Of a stretch of 64,000 bases of DNA, positions 40,883 through 55,800 are shown piece after piece. This DNA comes from Rhynchopus sp. YZ270_cl-10 (taxonomy: Eukaryota; Euglenozoa; Diplonemea; Diplonemida; Diplonemidae): the NCBI GenBank assembly GCA_964035575.1, contig OZ037887.1, positions 248,001 to 312,000 of the forward strand. Direction: 5' to 3'. Below the pieces are notes generated by a model that had not been told where the DNA came from, ran no database searches, and saw only the letters and a list, made by a program, of their open reading frames with translations. The translations under genes were made by a program, and so were the position numbers. The number at the start of each line of letters is the position of its first letter. Positions within the stretch are counted from its first letter, which is position 1.

Positions 40883-43800
40883 AACCGACACGTTAAAACC
40901 GACGCGTTGAAACCGACGCGTTGAAACCGACGCGTTAGAACCGACGCGTTAGAACCGACGCGTTGAAACCGACGCGTTAGAACCGACGCGTTAGAACCTA
41001 CGCGTTGAAACCGACGCGTTGAAACCGACGCGTTAAAACCTACGCGTTAGAACCGACGCGTTAAAACCGACGTGTTAGAACCGACGCGTTGAAACCGACG
41101 CGTTAGAACCGACTCGTTGAAACCGACGCGTTAGAACCGACGTGTTGAAACCGACGCGTTGAAACCGACGCGTTGAAGCCGACGCGTTAGAACCGACGCG
41201 TTATGACCGACGCGTTATGACCGACGCGTTGAAAACGACGCGTTATGACCGACGCGTTGGAACCGACTCGTTGAAACCGACGCGTTATGACCGACGCGTT
41301 GAAAACGACGCGTTATGACCGACGCGTTGGAACCGACGCGTTAGAACCGACGCGTTAAAACCGACGCGTTGGAACCGACGCGTTGAAACCGACGCGTTGA
41401 AGCCGACGCGTTAGAACCGACGCGTTGGAACCGACGCGTTAGAACCGACGCGTTGAAACCGACGCGTTAAAACCAACTCGTTGAAACCGACGCGTTGAAA
41501 CCGACGCGTTAGAACCGACTCGTTGAAACCGACGCGTTAGAACCGACGTGTTGGAACCGACGCGTTGAAACCGACTCGTTGAAGCCGACGCGTTAGAACC
41601 GACGCGTTGGAACCGACGCGTTGAAACCGACGCGTTGAAACCGACGCGTTAAAACCGACTCGTTGAAACCGACGCGTTAAAACCGACGCGTTAGAACCGA
41701 CGCGTTAAAACCGACGCGTTAGAACCGACTCGTTGAAACCGACGCATTATGACCGACGCGTTAGAACCGACTCGTTGAAACCGACGCGTTATGACCGACG
41801 CGTTGAAACCGACGTGTTAGAACCGACTCGTTGAAACCGACGCGTTAGAACCGACTCGTTGAAACCGACGCATTATGACCGACGCGTTAAAACCGACTCG
41901 TTGAAACCGACGCGTTAGAACCGACGCGTTGAAACCGACGCGTTAGAACCGACGCGTTGAAACCGACGCGTTAGAACCGACGCGTTAGAACCGACTCGTT
42001 AGAACCGACGCGTTGAAACCGACGTGTTGAAGCCGACGCGTTAGAACCGACTCGTTGAAACCGACGCGTTAGAACCGACTCGTTGAAACCGACGCATTAT
42101 GACCGACGCGTTAGAACCGACGCGTTAAAACCGACGCGTTAGAACCGACGCGTTGAAACCGACGCGTTAGAACCGACGCGTTAGAACCGACTCGTTAGAA
42201 CCGACGCGTTGAAACCTACGCGTTAGAAACGACGCGTTAGAACCGACTCGTTGAAACCGACGCGTTAGAACCGACTCGTTGACACCGACGCATTATGACC
42301 GACGCGTTAAAACCGACTCGTTGAAACCGACGCGTTAGAACCGACGCGTTAGAACCGACGCGTTGAAACCGACGCGTTGAAACCGACGCGTTAAAACCGA
42401 CGCGTTAGAACCGACGCGTTAGAACCGACGCGTTGAAACCGACGCGTTAAAACCGACGCGTTAGAACCGTCGCGTTAGAACCGACGCGTTAGAACCGTCG
42501 CGTTAGAACCGACGCGTTAGAACCGACGCGTTGAAACCGACGCGTTAGAACCGACTCGTTGAAACCGACGCGTTAGAACCGACTCGTTGAAACCGACGCG
42601 TTAGAACCGACGCGTTGAAACCGACGCGTTAAAACCGACGCGTTGAAACCGACGCGTTAGAACCGACTCGTTGAAACCGACGCGTTAGAACCGACGCGTT
42701 GAAACCGACGCGTTAGAACCGACTCGTTGAAACCGACGCGTTAGAACCGACGTGTTGAAACCGACGCGTTGAAACCGACGCGTTGAAGCCGACGCGTTAG
42801 AACCGACGCGTTATGACCGACGCGTTATGACCGACGCGTTGAAAACGACGCGTTATGACCGACGCGTTGGAACCGACTCGTTGAAACCGACGCGTTATGA
42901 CCGACGCGTTGAAAACGACGCGTTATGACCGACGCGTTGGAACCGACGCGTTAGAACCGACGCGTTAAAACCGACGCGTTGGAACCGACGCGTTGAAACC
43001 GACGCGTTGAAGCCGACGCGTTAGAACCGACGCGTTGGAACCGACGCGTTAGAACCGACGCGTTGAAACCGACGCGTTAAAACCAACTCGTTGAAACCGA
43101 CGCGTTGAAACCGACGCGTTAGAACCGACTCGTTGAAACCGACGCGTTAGAACCGACGTGTTGGAACCGACGCGTTGAAACCGACTCGTTGAAGCCGACG
43201 CGTTAGAACCGACGCGTTGGAACCGACGCGTTGAAACCGACGCGTTGAAACCGACGCGTTAAAACCGACTCGTTGAAACCGACGCGTTAAAACCGACGCG
43301 TTAGAACCGACGCGTTAAAACCGACGCGTTAGAACCGACTCGTTGAAACCGACGCATTATGACCGACGCGTTAGAACCGACTCGTTGAAACCGACGCGTT
43401 ATGACCGACGCGTTGAAACCGACGTGTTAGAACCGACTCGTTGAAACCGACGCGTTAGAACCGACTCGTTGAAACCGACGCATTATGACCGACGCGTTAA
43501 AACCGACTCGTTGAAACCGACGCGTTAGAACCGACGCGTTGAAACCGACGCGTTAGAACCGACGCGTTGAAACCGACGCGTTAGAACCGACGCGTTAGAA
43601 CCGACTCGTTAGAACCGACGCGTTGAAACCGACGTGTTGAAGCCGACGCGTTAGAACCGACTCGTTGAAACCGACGCGTTAGAACCGACTCGTTGAAACC
43701 GACGCATTATGACCGACGCGTTAGAACCGACGCGTTAAAACCGACGCGTTAGAACCGACGCGTTGAAACCGACGCGTTAGAACCGACGCGTTAGAACCGA

Positions 43801-46800
43801 CTCGTTAGAACCGACGCGTTGAAACCTACGCGTTAGAAACGACGCGTTAGAACCGACTCGTTGAAACCGACGCGTTAGAACCGACTCGTTGACACCGACG
43901 CATTATGACCGACGCGTTAAAACCGACTCGTTGAAACCGACGCGTTAGAACCGACGCGTTAGAACCGACGCGTTGAAACCGACGCGTTGAAACCGACGCG
44001 TTAAAACCGACGCGTTAGAACCGACGCGTTAGAACCGACGCGTTGAAACCGACGCGTTAAAACCGACGCGTTAGAACCGTCGCGTTAGAACCGACGCGTT
44101 AGAACCGTCGCGTTAGAACCGACGCGTTAGAACCGACGCGTTGAAACCGACGCGTTAGAACCGACTCGTTGAAACCGACGCGTTAGAACCGACTCGTTGA
44201 AACCGACGCGTTAGAACCGACGCGTTGAAACCGACGCGTTAAAACCGACGCGTTGAAACCGACGCGTTAGAACCGACTCGTTGAAACCGACGCGTTAGAA
44301 CCGACGCGTTGAAACCGACGCGTTAAAACCGACGCGTTAGAACCGTCGCGTTAGAACCGACGCGTTAGAACCGTCGCGTTAGAACCGACGCGTTAGAACC
44401 GACGCGTTGAAACCGACGCGTTAGAACCGACTCGTTGAAACCGACGCGTTAGAACCGACTCGTTGAAACCGACGCGTTAGAACCGACGCGTTGAAACCGA
44501 CGCGTTATGACCGACGCGTTGAAACCGACGCGTTGAAACCGACGCGTTATGACCGACGCGTTGAAACCGACGCGTTGAAGCCGACGCGTTAGAACCGACG
44601 CGTTGAAACCGACGCGTTGAAGCCGACGCGTTTGAACCGACGCGTTGAAACCGACGCGTTGAAGCCGACGCGTTAAAACCGACGCGTTTGAACCGACGCG
44701 TTGAAACCGACTCGTTGAAACCGACGCGTTGAAACCGACGCGTTGAAACCGACGCGTTAAAACCGACGCGTTTGAACCGACGCGTTGAAACCGACGCGTT
44801 AGAACCGACTCGTTGAAACCGACGCGTTAGAACCGACTCGTTGAAACCGACGCGTTATGACCGACGCGTTTGAACCGACGCGTTAGAACCGACGCGTTGG
44901 AACCGACGCGTTAGAACCGACGCGTTAGAACCGACGCGTTATGACCGACGCGTTGAAACCGACGCGTTGAAACCGACGCGTTGAAGCCGACGCGTTGAAA
45001 CCGACGCGTTGAAACCGACGCGTTAGAACCGACTCGTTGAAACCGACGCGTTAGAACCGACTCGTTGAAACCGACGCGTTAGAACCGACTCGTTGAAACC
45101 GACGCGTTAGAACCGACTCGTTGAAACCGACGCATTAGAACCGACGCGTTATGACCGACGCGTTGAAGCCGACGCGTTAGAACCGACGCGTTGAAACCGA
45201 CGCGTTAGAACCGACGCGTTATGACCGACGCGTTGAAACCGACGCGTTAGAACCGACGCGTTGAAGCCAACGCGTTATGACCGACGCGTTTGAACCGACG
45301 CGTTGAAGCCGACGCGTTGAAACCGACGCGTTAGAACCGACGCGTTGAAACCGACGCGTTATGACCGACGCGTTGAAACCGACGCGTTGAAGCCGACTCG
45401 TTAGAACCGACGCGTTATGACCGACGCGTTGAAACCGACGCGTTGAAACCGACGCGTTAAAACCGACGCGTTGAAACCGTCACGTTGAAACCGACGCGTT
45501 GCAACCGACGCGTTGAAACCGTCGCGTTGAAACCGTCACGTTGAAACCGACGCGTCAAAACCGACGCGTTGAAACCGTCATGTTGAAACCGACGCGTCAA
45601 AACCGACGCGTTGAAACCTTCACGTTGAAACCGACGCGTTGCAACCGTCACGTTGAAACCGACGCGTTGAAACCGTCACGTTGAAACCGACGCGTTGAAA
45701 CCGACGCGTTGAAACCGTCACGTTGAAACCGACGCGTTGAAACCGACGCGTTGAAACCGACGCGTTGAAACCGTCATGTTGAAACCGACGCGTCAAAACC
45801 GACGCGTTGAAACCGTCACGTTGAAACCGACGCGTTGAAACCGTCACGTTGAAACCGACGCGTTGCAACCGACGCGTTGAAACCGTCGCGTTGAAACCGT
45901 CACGTTGAAACCGACGCGTCAAAACCGACGCGTTGAAACCGTCATGTTGAAACCGACGCGTCAAAACCGACGCGTTAGAACCGACTCGTTGAAACCGACG
46001 CGTTAGAACCGACTCGTTGAAACCGACGCGTTAGAACCGACTCGTTGAAACCGACGCGTTAGAACCGACTCGTTGAAACCGACGCATTAGAACCGACGCG
46101 TTATGACCGACGCGTTGAAGCCGACGCGTTAGAACCGACGCGTTATGATCGACGCGTTGAAGCCGACGCGTTGAAACCGACGCGTTAGAACCGACGCGTT
46201 GAAACCGACGCGTTAGAACCGACGCGTTGAAGCCAACGCGTTATGACCGACGCGTTTGAACCGACGCGTTGAAGCCGACGCGTTAGAACCGACGCGTTGA
46301 AACCGACGCGTTATGACCGACGCGTTGAAACCGACGCGTTGAAGCCGACGCGTTAGAACCGACGCGTTATGACCGACGCGTTGAAACCGACGCGTTAGAA
46401 CCGACTCGTTGAAACCGACGCGTTAGAACCGACGTGTTGAAACCGACGCGTTGAAACCGACGCGTTGAAGCCGACGCGTTAGAACCGACGCGTTATGACC
46501 GACGCGTTATGACCGACGCGTTGAAAACGACGCGTTATGACCGACGCGTTGGAACCGACTCGTTGAAACCGACGCGTTATGACCGACGCGTTGAAAACGA
46601 CGCGTTATGACCGACGCGTTGGAACCGACGCGTTAGAACCGACGCGTTAAAACCGACGCGTTGGAACCGACGCGTTGAAACCGACGCGTTGAAGCCGACG
46701 CGTTAGAACCGACGCGTTGGAACCGACGCGTTAGAACCGACGCGTTGAAACCGACGCGTTAAAACCAACTCGTTGAAACCGACGCGTTGAAACCGACGCG

Positions 46801-49800
46801 TTAGAACCGACTCGTTGAAACCGACGCGTTAGAACCGACGTGTTGGAACCGACGCGTTGAAACCGACTCGTTGAAGCCGACGCGTTAGAACCGACGCGTT
46901 GGAACCGACGCGTTGAAACCGACGCGTTGAAACCGACGCGTTAAAACCGACTCGTTGAAACCGACGCGTTAAAACCGACGCGTTAGAACCGACGCGTTAA
47001 AACCGACGCGTTAGAACCGACTCGTTGAAACCGACGCATTATGACCGACGCGTTAGAACCGACTCGTTGAAACCGACGCGTTATGACCGACGCGTTGAAA
47101 CCGACGTGTTAGAACCGACTCGTTGAAACCGACGCGTTAGAACCGACTCGTTGAAACCGACGCATTATGACCGACGCGTTAAAACCGACTCGTTGAAACC
47201 GACGCGTTAGAACCGACGCGTTGAAACCGACGCGTTAGAACCGACGCGTTGAAACCGACGCGTTAGAACCGACGCGTTAGAACCGACTCGTTAGAACCGA
47301 CGCGTTGAAACCGACGTGTTGAAGCCGACGCGTTAGAACCGACTCGTTGAAACCGACGCGTTAGAACCGACTCGTTGAAACCGACGCATTATGACCGACG
47401 CGTTAGAACCGACGCGTTAAAACCGACGCGTTAGAACCGACGCGTTGAAACCGACGCGTTAGAACCGACGCGTTAGAACCGACTCGTTAGAACCGACGCG
47501 TTGAAACCTACGCGTTAGAAACGACGCGTTAGAACCGACTCGTTGAAACCGACGCGTTAGAACCGACTCGTTGACACCGACGCATTATGACCGACGCGTT
47601 AAAACCGACTCGTTGAAACCGACGCGTTAGAACCGACGCGTTAGAACCGACGCGTTGAAACCGACGCGTTGAAACCGACGCGTTAAAACCGACGCGTTAG
47701 AACCGACGCGTTGAAACCGACGCGTTAAAACCGACGCGTTAGAACCGTCGCGTTAGAACCGACGCGTTAGAACCGTCGCGTTAGAACCGACGCGTTAGAA
47801 CCGACGCGTTGAAACCGACGCGTTAGAACCGACTCGTTGAAACCGACGCGTTAGAACCGACTCGTTGAAACCGACGCGTTAGAACCGACGCGTTGAAACC
47901 GACGCGTTAAAACCGACGCGTTGAAACCGACGCGTTAGAACCGACTCGTTGAAACCGACGCGTTAGAACCGACGCGTTGAAACCGACGCGTTAAAACCGA
48001 CGCGTTAGAACCGTCGCGTTAGAACCGACGCGTTAGAACCGTCGCGTTAGAACCGACGCGTTAGAACCGACGCGTTGAAACCGACGCGTTAGAACCGACT
48101 CGTTGAAACCGACGCGTTAGAACCGACTCGTTGAAACCGACGCGTTAGAACCGACGCGTTGAAACCGACGCGTTATGACCGACGCGTTGAAACCGACGCG
48201 TTGAAACCGACGCGTTATGACCGACGCGTTGAAACCGACGCGTTGAAGCCGACGCGTTAGAACCGACGCGTTGAAACCGACGCGTTGAAACCGACGCGTT
48301 ATGACCGACGCGTTGAAACCGACGCGTTGAAGCCGACGCGTTAGAACCGACGCGTTGAAACCGACGCGTTGAAGCCGACGCGTTTGAACCGACGCGTTGA
48401 AACCGACGCGTTGAAGCCGACGCGTTAAAACCGACGCGTTTGAACCGACGCGTTGAAACCGACTCGTTGAAACCGACGCGTTGAAACCGACGCGTTAAAA
48501 CCGACGCGTTTGAACCGACGCGTTGAAACCGACGCGTTAGAACCGACTCGTTGAAACCGACGCGTTAGAACCGACTCGTTGAAACCGACGCGTTATGACC
48601 GACGCGTTTGAACCGACGCGTTAGAACCGACGCGTTGGAACCGACGCGTTAGAACCGACGCGTTAGAACCGACGCGTTATGACCGACGCGTTGAAACCGA
48701 CGCGTTGAAACCGACGCGTTGAAGCCGACGCGTTGAAACCGACGCGTTGAAACCGACGCGTTAGAACCGACTCGTTGAAACCGACGCGTTAGAACCGACT
48801 CGTTGAAACCGACGCGTTAGAACCGACTCGTTGAAACCGACGCGTTAGAACCGACTCGTTGAAACCGACGCATTAGAACCGACGCGTTATGACCGACGCG
48901 TTGAAGCCGACGCGTTAGAACCGACGCGTTGAAACCGACGCGTTAGAACCGACGCGTTATGACCGACGCGTTGAAACCGACGCGTTAGAACCGACGCGTT
49001 GAAGCCAACGCGTTATGACCGACGCGTTTGAACCGACGCGTTGAAGCCGACGCGTTGAAACCGACGCGTTAGAACCGACGCGTTGAAACCGACGCGTTAT
49101 GACCGACGCGTTGAAACCGACGCGTTGAAGCCGACGCGTTAGAACCGACGCGTTATGATCGACGCGTTGAAGCCGACGCGTTGAAACCGACGCGTTAGAA
49201 CCGACGCGTTATGACCGACGCGTTGAAACCGACGCGTTAGAACCGACGCGTTGAAGCCAACGCGTTATGACCGACGCGTTTGAACCGACGCGTTGAAGCC
49301 GACGCGTTGAAACCGACGCGTTAGAACCGACGCGTTGAAACCGACGCGTTATGACCGACGCGTTGAAACCGACGCGTTGAAGCCGACTCGTTAGAACCGA
49401 CGCGTTGAAACCGACGCGTTGAAACCGACGCGTTAAAACCGACGCGTTGAAACCGTCACGTTGAAACCGACGCGTTGCAACCGACGCGTTGAAACCGTCG
49501 CGTTGAAACCGTCACGTTGAAACCGACGCGTCAAAACCGACGCGTTGAAACCGTCATGTTGAAACCGACGCGTCAAAACCGACGCGTTGAAACCTTCACG
49601 TTGAAACCGACGCGTTGCAACCGTCACGTTGAAACCGACGCGTTGAAACCGTCACGTTGAAACCGACGCGTTGAAACCGACGCGTTGAAACCGTCACGTT
49701 GAAACCGACGCGTTGAAACCGACGCGTTGAAACCGACGCGTTGAAACCGTCATGTTGAAACCGACGCGTCAAAACCGACGCGTTGAAACCGTCACGTTGA

Positions 49801-52800
49801 AACCGACGCGTTGAAACCGTCACGTTGAAACCGACGCGTTGCAACCGACGCGTTGAAACCGTCGCGTTGAAACCGTCACGTTGAAACCGACGCGTCAAAA
49901 CCGACGCGTTGAAACCGTCATGTTGAAACCGACGCGTCAAAACCGACGCGTTAGAACCGACTCGTTGAAACCGACGCGTTAGAACCGACTCGTTGAAACC
50001 GACGCGTTAGAACCGACTCGTTGAAACCGACGCGTTAGAACCGACTCGTTGAAACCGACGCATTAGAACCGACGCGTTATGACCGACGCGTTGAAGCCGA
50101 CGCGTTAGAACCGACGCGTTATGATCGACGCGTTGAAGCCGACGCGTTGAAACCGACGCGTTAGAACCGACGCGTTGAAACCGACGCGTTAGAACCGACG
50201 CGTTGAAGCCAACGCGTTATGACCGACGCGTTTGAACCGACGCGTTGAAGCCGACGCGTTAGAACCGACGCGTTGAAACCGACGCGTTATGACCGACGCG
50301 TTGAAACCGACGCGTTGAAGCCGACGCGTTAGAACCGACGCGTTATGACCGACGCGTTGAAACCGACGCGTTAGAACCGACGCGTTGAAACCGACGCGTT
50401 ATGACCGACGCGTTGAAACCGACGCGTTGAAGCCGACGCGTTAGAACCGACACGTTATGACCGACGCGTTGAAACCGACGCGTTGAAGCCGACGCGTTGA
50501 AACCGTCGCGTCAAAACCGACGCGTTGAAACCGTCACGTTGAAACCGACGCGTTGAAACCGACGCGTTGAAACCGTCATGTTGAAACCGACGCGTCAAAA
50601 CCGACGCGTTGAAACCGTCATGTTGAAACCGACGCGTCAAAACCGTCGCATCAAAACCGACGCGTTGAAACCGTCACGTTGAAACCGACGCGTTGAAACC
50701 GACGCGTTGAAACCTACGCGTTGAAACCAACGCGTTGAAACCGACGTGTTGAAACCGACGCGTTGAAACCTACGCGTTGAAACCGACGCGTTGAAACCGT
50801 CACGTTGAAACCGACGCGTTGAAACCGACGCGTTGAAACCGACGCGTTGAAACCGTCATGTTGAAACCGACGCGTCAAAACCGACGCGTCAAAACCGACG
50901 CGTTGAAACCGTCACGTTGAAACCGTCACGTTGAAACCGACGCGTTGCAACCGACGCGTTGAAACCGTCGCGTTGAAACCGTCACGTTGAAACCGACGCG
51001 TCAAAACCGACGCGTTGAAACCGTCATGTTGAAACCGACGCGTCAAAACCGACGCGTTGAAACCTTCACGTTGAAACCGTCACGTTGAAACCGACGCGTC
51101 AAAACCGACGCGTTGAAACCGTCATGTTGAAACCGACGCGTCAAAACCGACGCGTTGAAACCGTCACGTTGAAACCGACGCGTTGAAACCGACGCGTTGA
51201 AACCGTCACGTTGAAACCGACGCGTTGAAACCGACGCGTTGAAACCGACGCGTTGAAACCGTCATGTTGAAACCGACGCGTCAAAACCGACGCGTTGAAA
51301 CCGTCATGTTGAAACCGACGCGTTGAAACCGACGCGTTGAAACCGTCACGTTGAAACCGACGCGTTGAAACCGACGCGTTGAAACCGACGCGTTGAAACC
51401 GTCATGTTGAAACCGACGCGTCAAAACCGACGCGTTGCAACCGACGCGTTGAAACCGTCGCGTTGAAACCGTCACGTTGAAACCGACGCGTTGAAACCGT
51501 CACGTTGAAACCGACGCGTTGAAACCGTCGCGTTGAAACCGTCGCGTCAAAACCGACGCGTTGAAACCGTCACGTTGAAACCGACGCGTTGCAACCGACG
51601 CGTTGAAACCGACGCGTTGAAACCGACGCGTTAGAACCGACGCGTTATGACCGACGCGTTGAAACCGACGCGTTAGAACCGACGCGTTGAAACCGACGCG
51701 TTTGAACCGACGCGTTTGAACCGACGCGTTTGAACCGACGCGTTGAAGCCGACGCGTTAGAACCGACGCGTTGAAACCGACGCGTTAGAACCGACTCGTT
51801 GAAACCGACGCGTTGAAACCGACGCGTTGAAACCGACGCGTTGAAACCGACGCGTTGAAACCGACGCGTTAAAACCGACTCGTTGAAACCGACGCGTTAA
51901 AACCGACGCGTTAGAACCGACGCGTTAAAACCGACGCGTTAGAACCGACTCGTTGAAACCGACGCATTATGACCGACGCGTTAGAACCGACGCGTTGAAA
52001 CCGACGCGTTAGAACCGACTCGTTGAAACCGACGCGTTATGACCGACGCGTTGAAACCGACGTGTTAGAACCGACTCGTTGAAACCGACGCGTTAGAACC
52101 GACTCGTTGAAACCGACGCATTATGACCGACGCGTTAAAACCGACTCGTTGAAACCGACGCGTTAGAACCGACGCGTTAGAACCGACGCGTTGAAACCGA
52201 CGCGTTGAAACCGACGCGTTAAAACCGACGCGTTAGAACCGACGCGTTGAAACCGACGCGTTAAAACCGACGCGTTAGAACCGTCGCGTTAGAACCGACG
52301 CGTTAGAACCGTCGCGTTAGAACCGACGCGTTAGAACCGACGCGTTGAAACCGACGCGTTAGAACCGACTCGTTGAAACCGACGCGTTAGAACCGACTCG
52401 TTGAAACCGACGCGTTAGAACCGACGCGTTGAAACCGACGCGTTAAAACCGACGCGTTGAAACCGACGCGTTAGAACCGACGCGTTGAAACCGACGCGTT
52501 AGAACCGACGCGTTAGAACCGACTCGTTAGAACCGACGCGTTGAAACCGACGTGTTGAAGCCGACGCGTTAGAACCGACTCGTTGAAACCGACGCGTTAG
52601 AACCGACTCGTTGAAACCGACGCATTATGACCGACGCGTTAGAACCGACGCGTTAGAACCGACGCGTTGAAACCGACGCGTTAGAACCGACGCGTTAGAA
52701 CCGACTCGTTAGAACCGACGCGTTGAAACCTACGCGTTAGAAACGACGCGTTAGAACCGACTCGTTGAAACCGACGCGTTAGAACCGACGCGTTGAAACC

Positions 52801-55800
52801 GACGCGTTAAAACCGACGCGTTAGAACCGACTCGTTGAAACCGACGCATTATGACCGACGCGTTAGAACCGACGCGTTAGAACCGACGCGTTGAAACCGA
52901 CGCGTTAGAACCGACGCGTTAGAACCGACTCGTTAGAACCGACGCGTTGAAACCTACGCGTTAGAAACGACGCGTTAGAACCGACTCGTTGAAACCGACG
53001 CGTTAGAACCGACGCGTTGAAACCGACGCGTTAAAACCGACGCGTTAGAACCGTCGCGTTAGAACCGACGCGTTAGAACCGTCGCGTTAGAACCGACGCG
53101 TTAGAACCGACGCGTTGAAACCGACGCGTTAGAACCGACTCGTTGAAACCGACGCGTTAGAACCGACGCGTTGAAACCGACGCGTTATGACCGACGCGTT
53201 GAAACCGACGCGTTGAAACCGACGCGTTATGACCGACGCGTTGAAACCGACGCGTTGAAGCCGACGCGTTAGAACCGACGCGTTGAAACCGACGCGTTGA
53301 AACCGACGCGTTATGACCGACGCGTTGAAACCGACGCGTTGAAGCCGACGCGTTAGAACCGACGCGTTGAAACCGACGCGTTGAAGCCGACGCGTTTGAA
53401 CCGACGCGTTGAAACCGACGCGTTGAAGCCGACGCGTTAAAACCGACGCGTTTGAACCGACGCGTTGAAACCGACTCGTTGAAACCGACGCGTTGAAACC
53501 GACGCGTTAAAACCGACGCGTTTGAACCGACGCGTTGAAACCGACGCGTTAGAACCGACTCGTTGAAACCGACGCGTTAGAACCGACTCGTTGAAACCGA
53601 CGCGTTATGACCGACGCGTTTGAACCGACGCGTTAGAACCGACGCGTTGGAACCGACGCGTTAGAACCGACGCGTTAGAACCGACGCGTTATGACCGACG
53701 CGTTGAAACCGACGCGTTGAAACCGACGCGTTGAAGCCGACGCGTTGAAACCGACGCGTTGAAACCGACGCGTTAGAACCGACTCGTTGAAACCGACGCG
53801 TTAGAACCGACTCGTTGAAACCGACGCGTTAGAACCGACTCGTTGAAACCGACGCGTTAGAACCGACTCGTTGAAACCGACGCATTAGAACCGACGCGTT
53901 ATGACCGACGCGTTGAAGCCGACGCGTTAGAACCGACGCGTTGAAACCGACGCGTTAGAACCGACGCGTTATGACCGACGCGTTGAAACCGACGCGTTAG
54001 AACCGACGCGTTGAAGCCAACGCGTTATGACCGACGCGTTTGAACCGACGCGTTGAAGCCGACGCGTTGAAACCGACGCGTTATGACCGACGCGTTGAAA
54101 CCGACGCGTTGAAGCCGACGCGTTAGAACCGACGCGTTATGATCGACGCGTTGAAGCCGACGCGTTGAAACCGACGCGTTAGAACCGACGCGTTATGACC
54201 GACGCGTTGAAACCGACGCGTTAGAACCGACGCGTTGAAGCCAACGCGTTATGACCGACGCGTTTGAACCGACGCGTTGAAGCCGACGCGTTGAAACCGA
54301 CGCGTTAGAACCGACGCGTTGAAACCGACGCGTTATGACCGACGCGTTGAAACCGACGCGTTGAAGCCGACTCGTTAGAACCGACGCGTTGAAACCGACG
54401 CGTTGAAACCGACGCGTTGAAACCGACGCGTTAAAACCGACGCGTTGAAACCGTCACGTTGAAACCGACGCGTTGCAACCGACGCGTTGAAACCGTCGCG
54501 TTGAAACCGTCACGTTGAAACCGACGCGTCAAAACCGACGCGTTGAAACCGTCATGTTGAAACCGACGCGTCAAAACCGACGCGTTGAAACCTTCACGTT
54601 GAAACCGACGCGTTGCAACCGTCACGTTGAAACCGACGCGTTGAAACCGTCACGTTGAAACCGACGCGTTGAAACCGACGCGTTGAAACCGTCACGTTGA
54701 AACCGACGCGTTGAAACCGACGCGTTGAAACCGACGCGTTGAAACCGTCATGTTGAAACCGACGCGTCAAAACCGACGCGTTGAAACCGTCACGTTGAAA
54801 CCGACGCGTTGAAACCGTCACGTTGAAACCGACGCGTTGCAACCGACGCGTTGAAACCGTCGCGTTGAAACCGTCACGTTGAAACCGACGCGTCAAAACC
54901 GACGCGTTGAAACCGTCATGTTGAAACCGACGCGTCAAAACCGACGCGTTAGAACCGACTCGTTGAAACCGACGCGTTAGAACCGACTCGTTGAAACCGA
55001 CGCGTTAGAACCGACTCGTTGAAACCGACGCGTTAGAACCGACTCGTTGAAACCGACGCATTAGAACCGACGCGTTATGACCGACGCGTTGAAGCCGACG
55101 CGTTAGAACCGACGCGTTATGATCGACGCGTTGAAGCCGACGCGTTGAAACCGACGCGTTAGAACCGACGCGTTGAAACCGACGCGTTAGAACCGACGCG
55201 TTGAAGCCAACGCGTTATGACCGACGCGTTTGAACCGACGCGTTGAAGCCGACGCGTTAGAACCGACGCGTTGAAACCGACGCGTTATGACCGACGCGTT
55301 GAAACCGACGCGTTGAAGCCGACGCGTTAGAACCGACGCGTTATGACCGACGCGTTGAAACCGACGCGTTAGAACCGACGCGTTGAAACCGACGCGTTAT
55401 GACCGACGCGTTGAAACCGACGCGTTGAAGCCGACGCGTTAGAACCGACACGTTATGACCGACGCGTTGAAACCGACGCGTTGAAGCCGACGCGTTGAAA
55501 CCGTCGCGTCAAAACCGACGCGTTGAAACCGTCACGTTGAAACCGACGCGTTGAAACCGACGCGTTGAAACCGTCATGTTGAAACCGACGCGTCAAAACC
55601 GACGCGTTGAAACCGTCATGTTGAAACCGACGCGTCAAAACCGACGCGTTGAAACCGTCATGTTGAAACCGACGCGTCAAAACCGTCGCATCAAAACCGA
55701 CGCGTTGAAACCGTCACGTTGAAACCGACGCGTTGAAACCGACGCGTTGAAACCTACGCGTTGAAACCAACGCGTTGAAACCGACGTGTTGAAACCGACG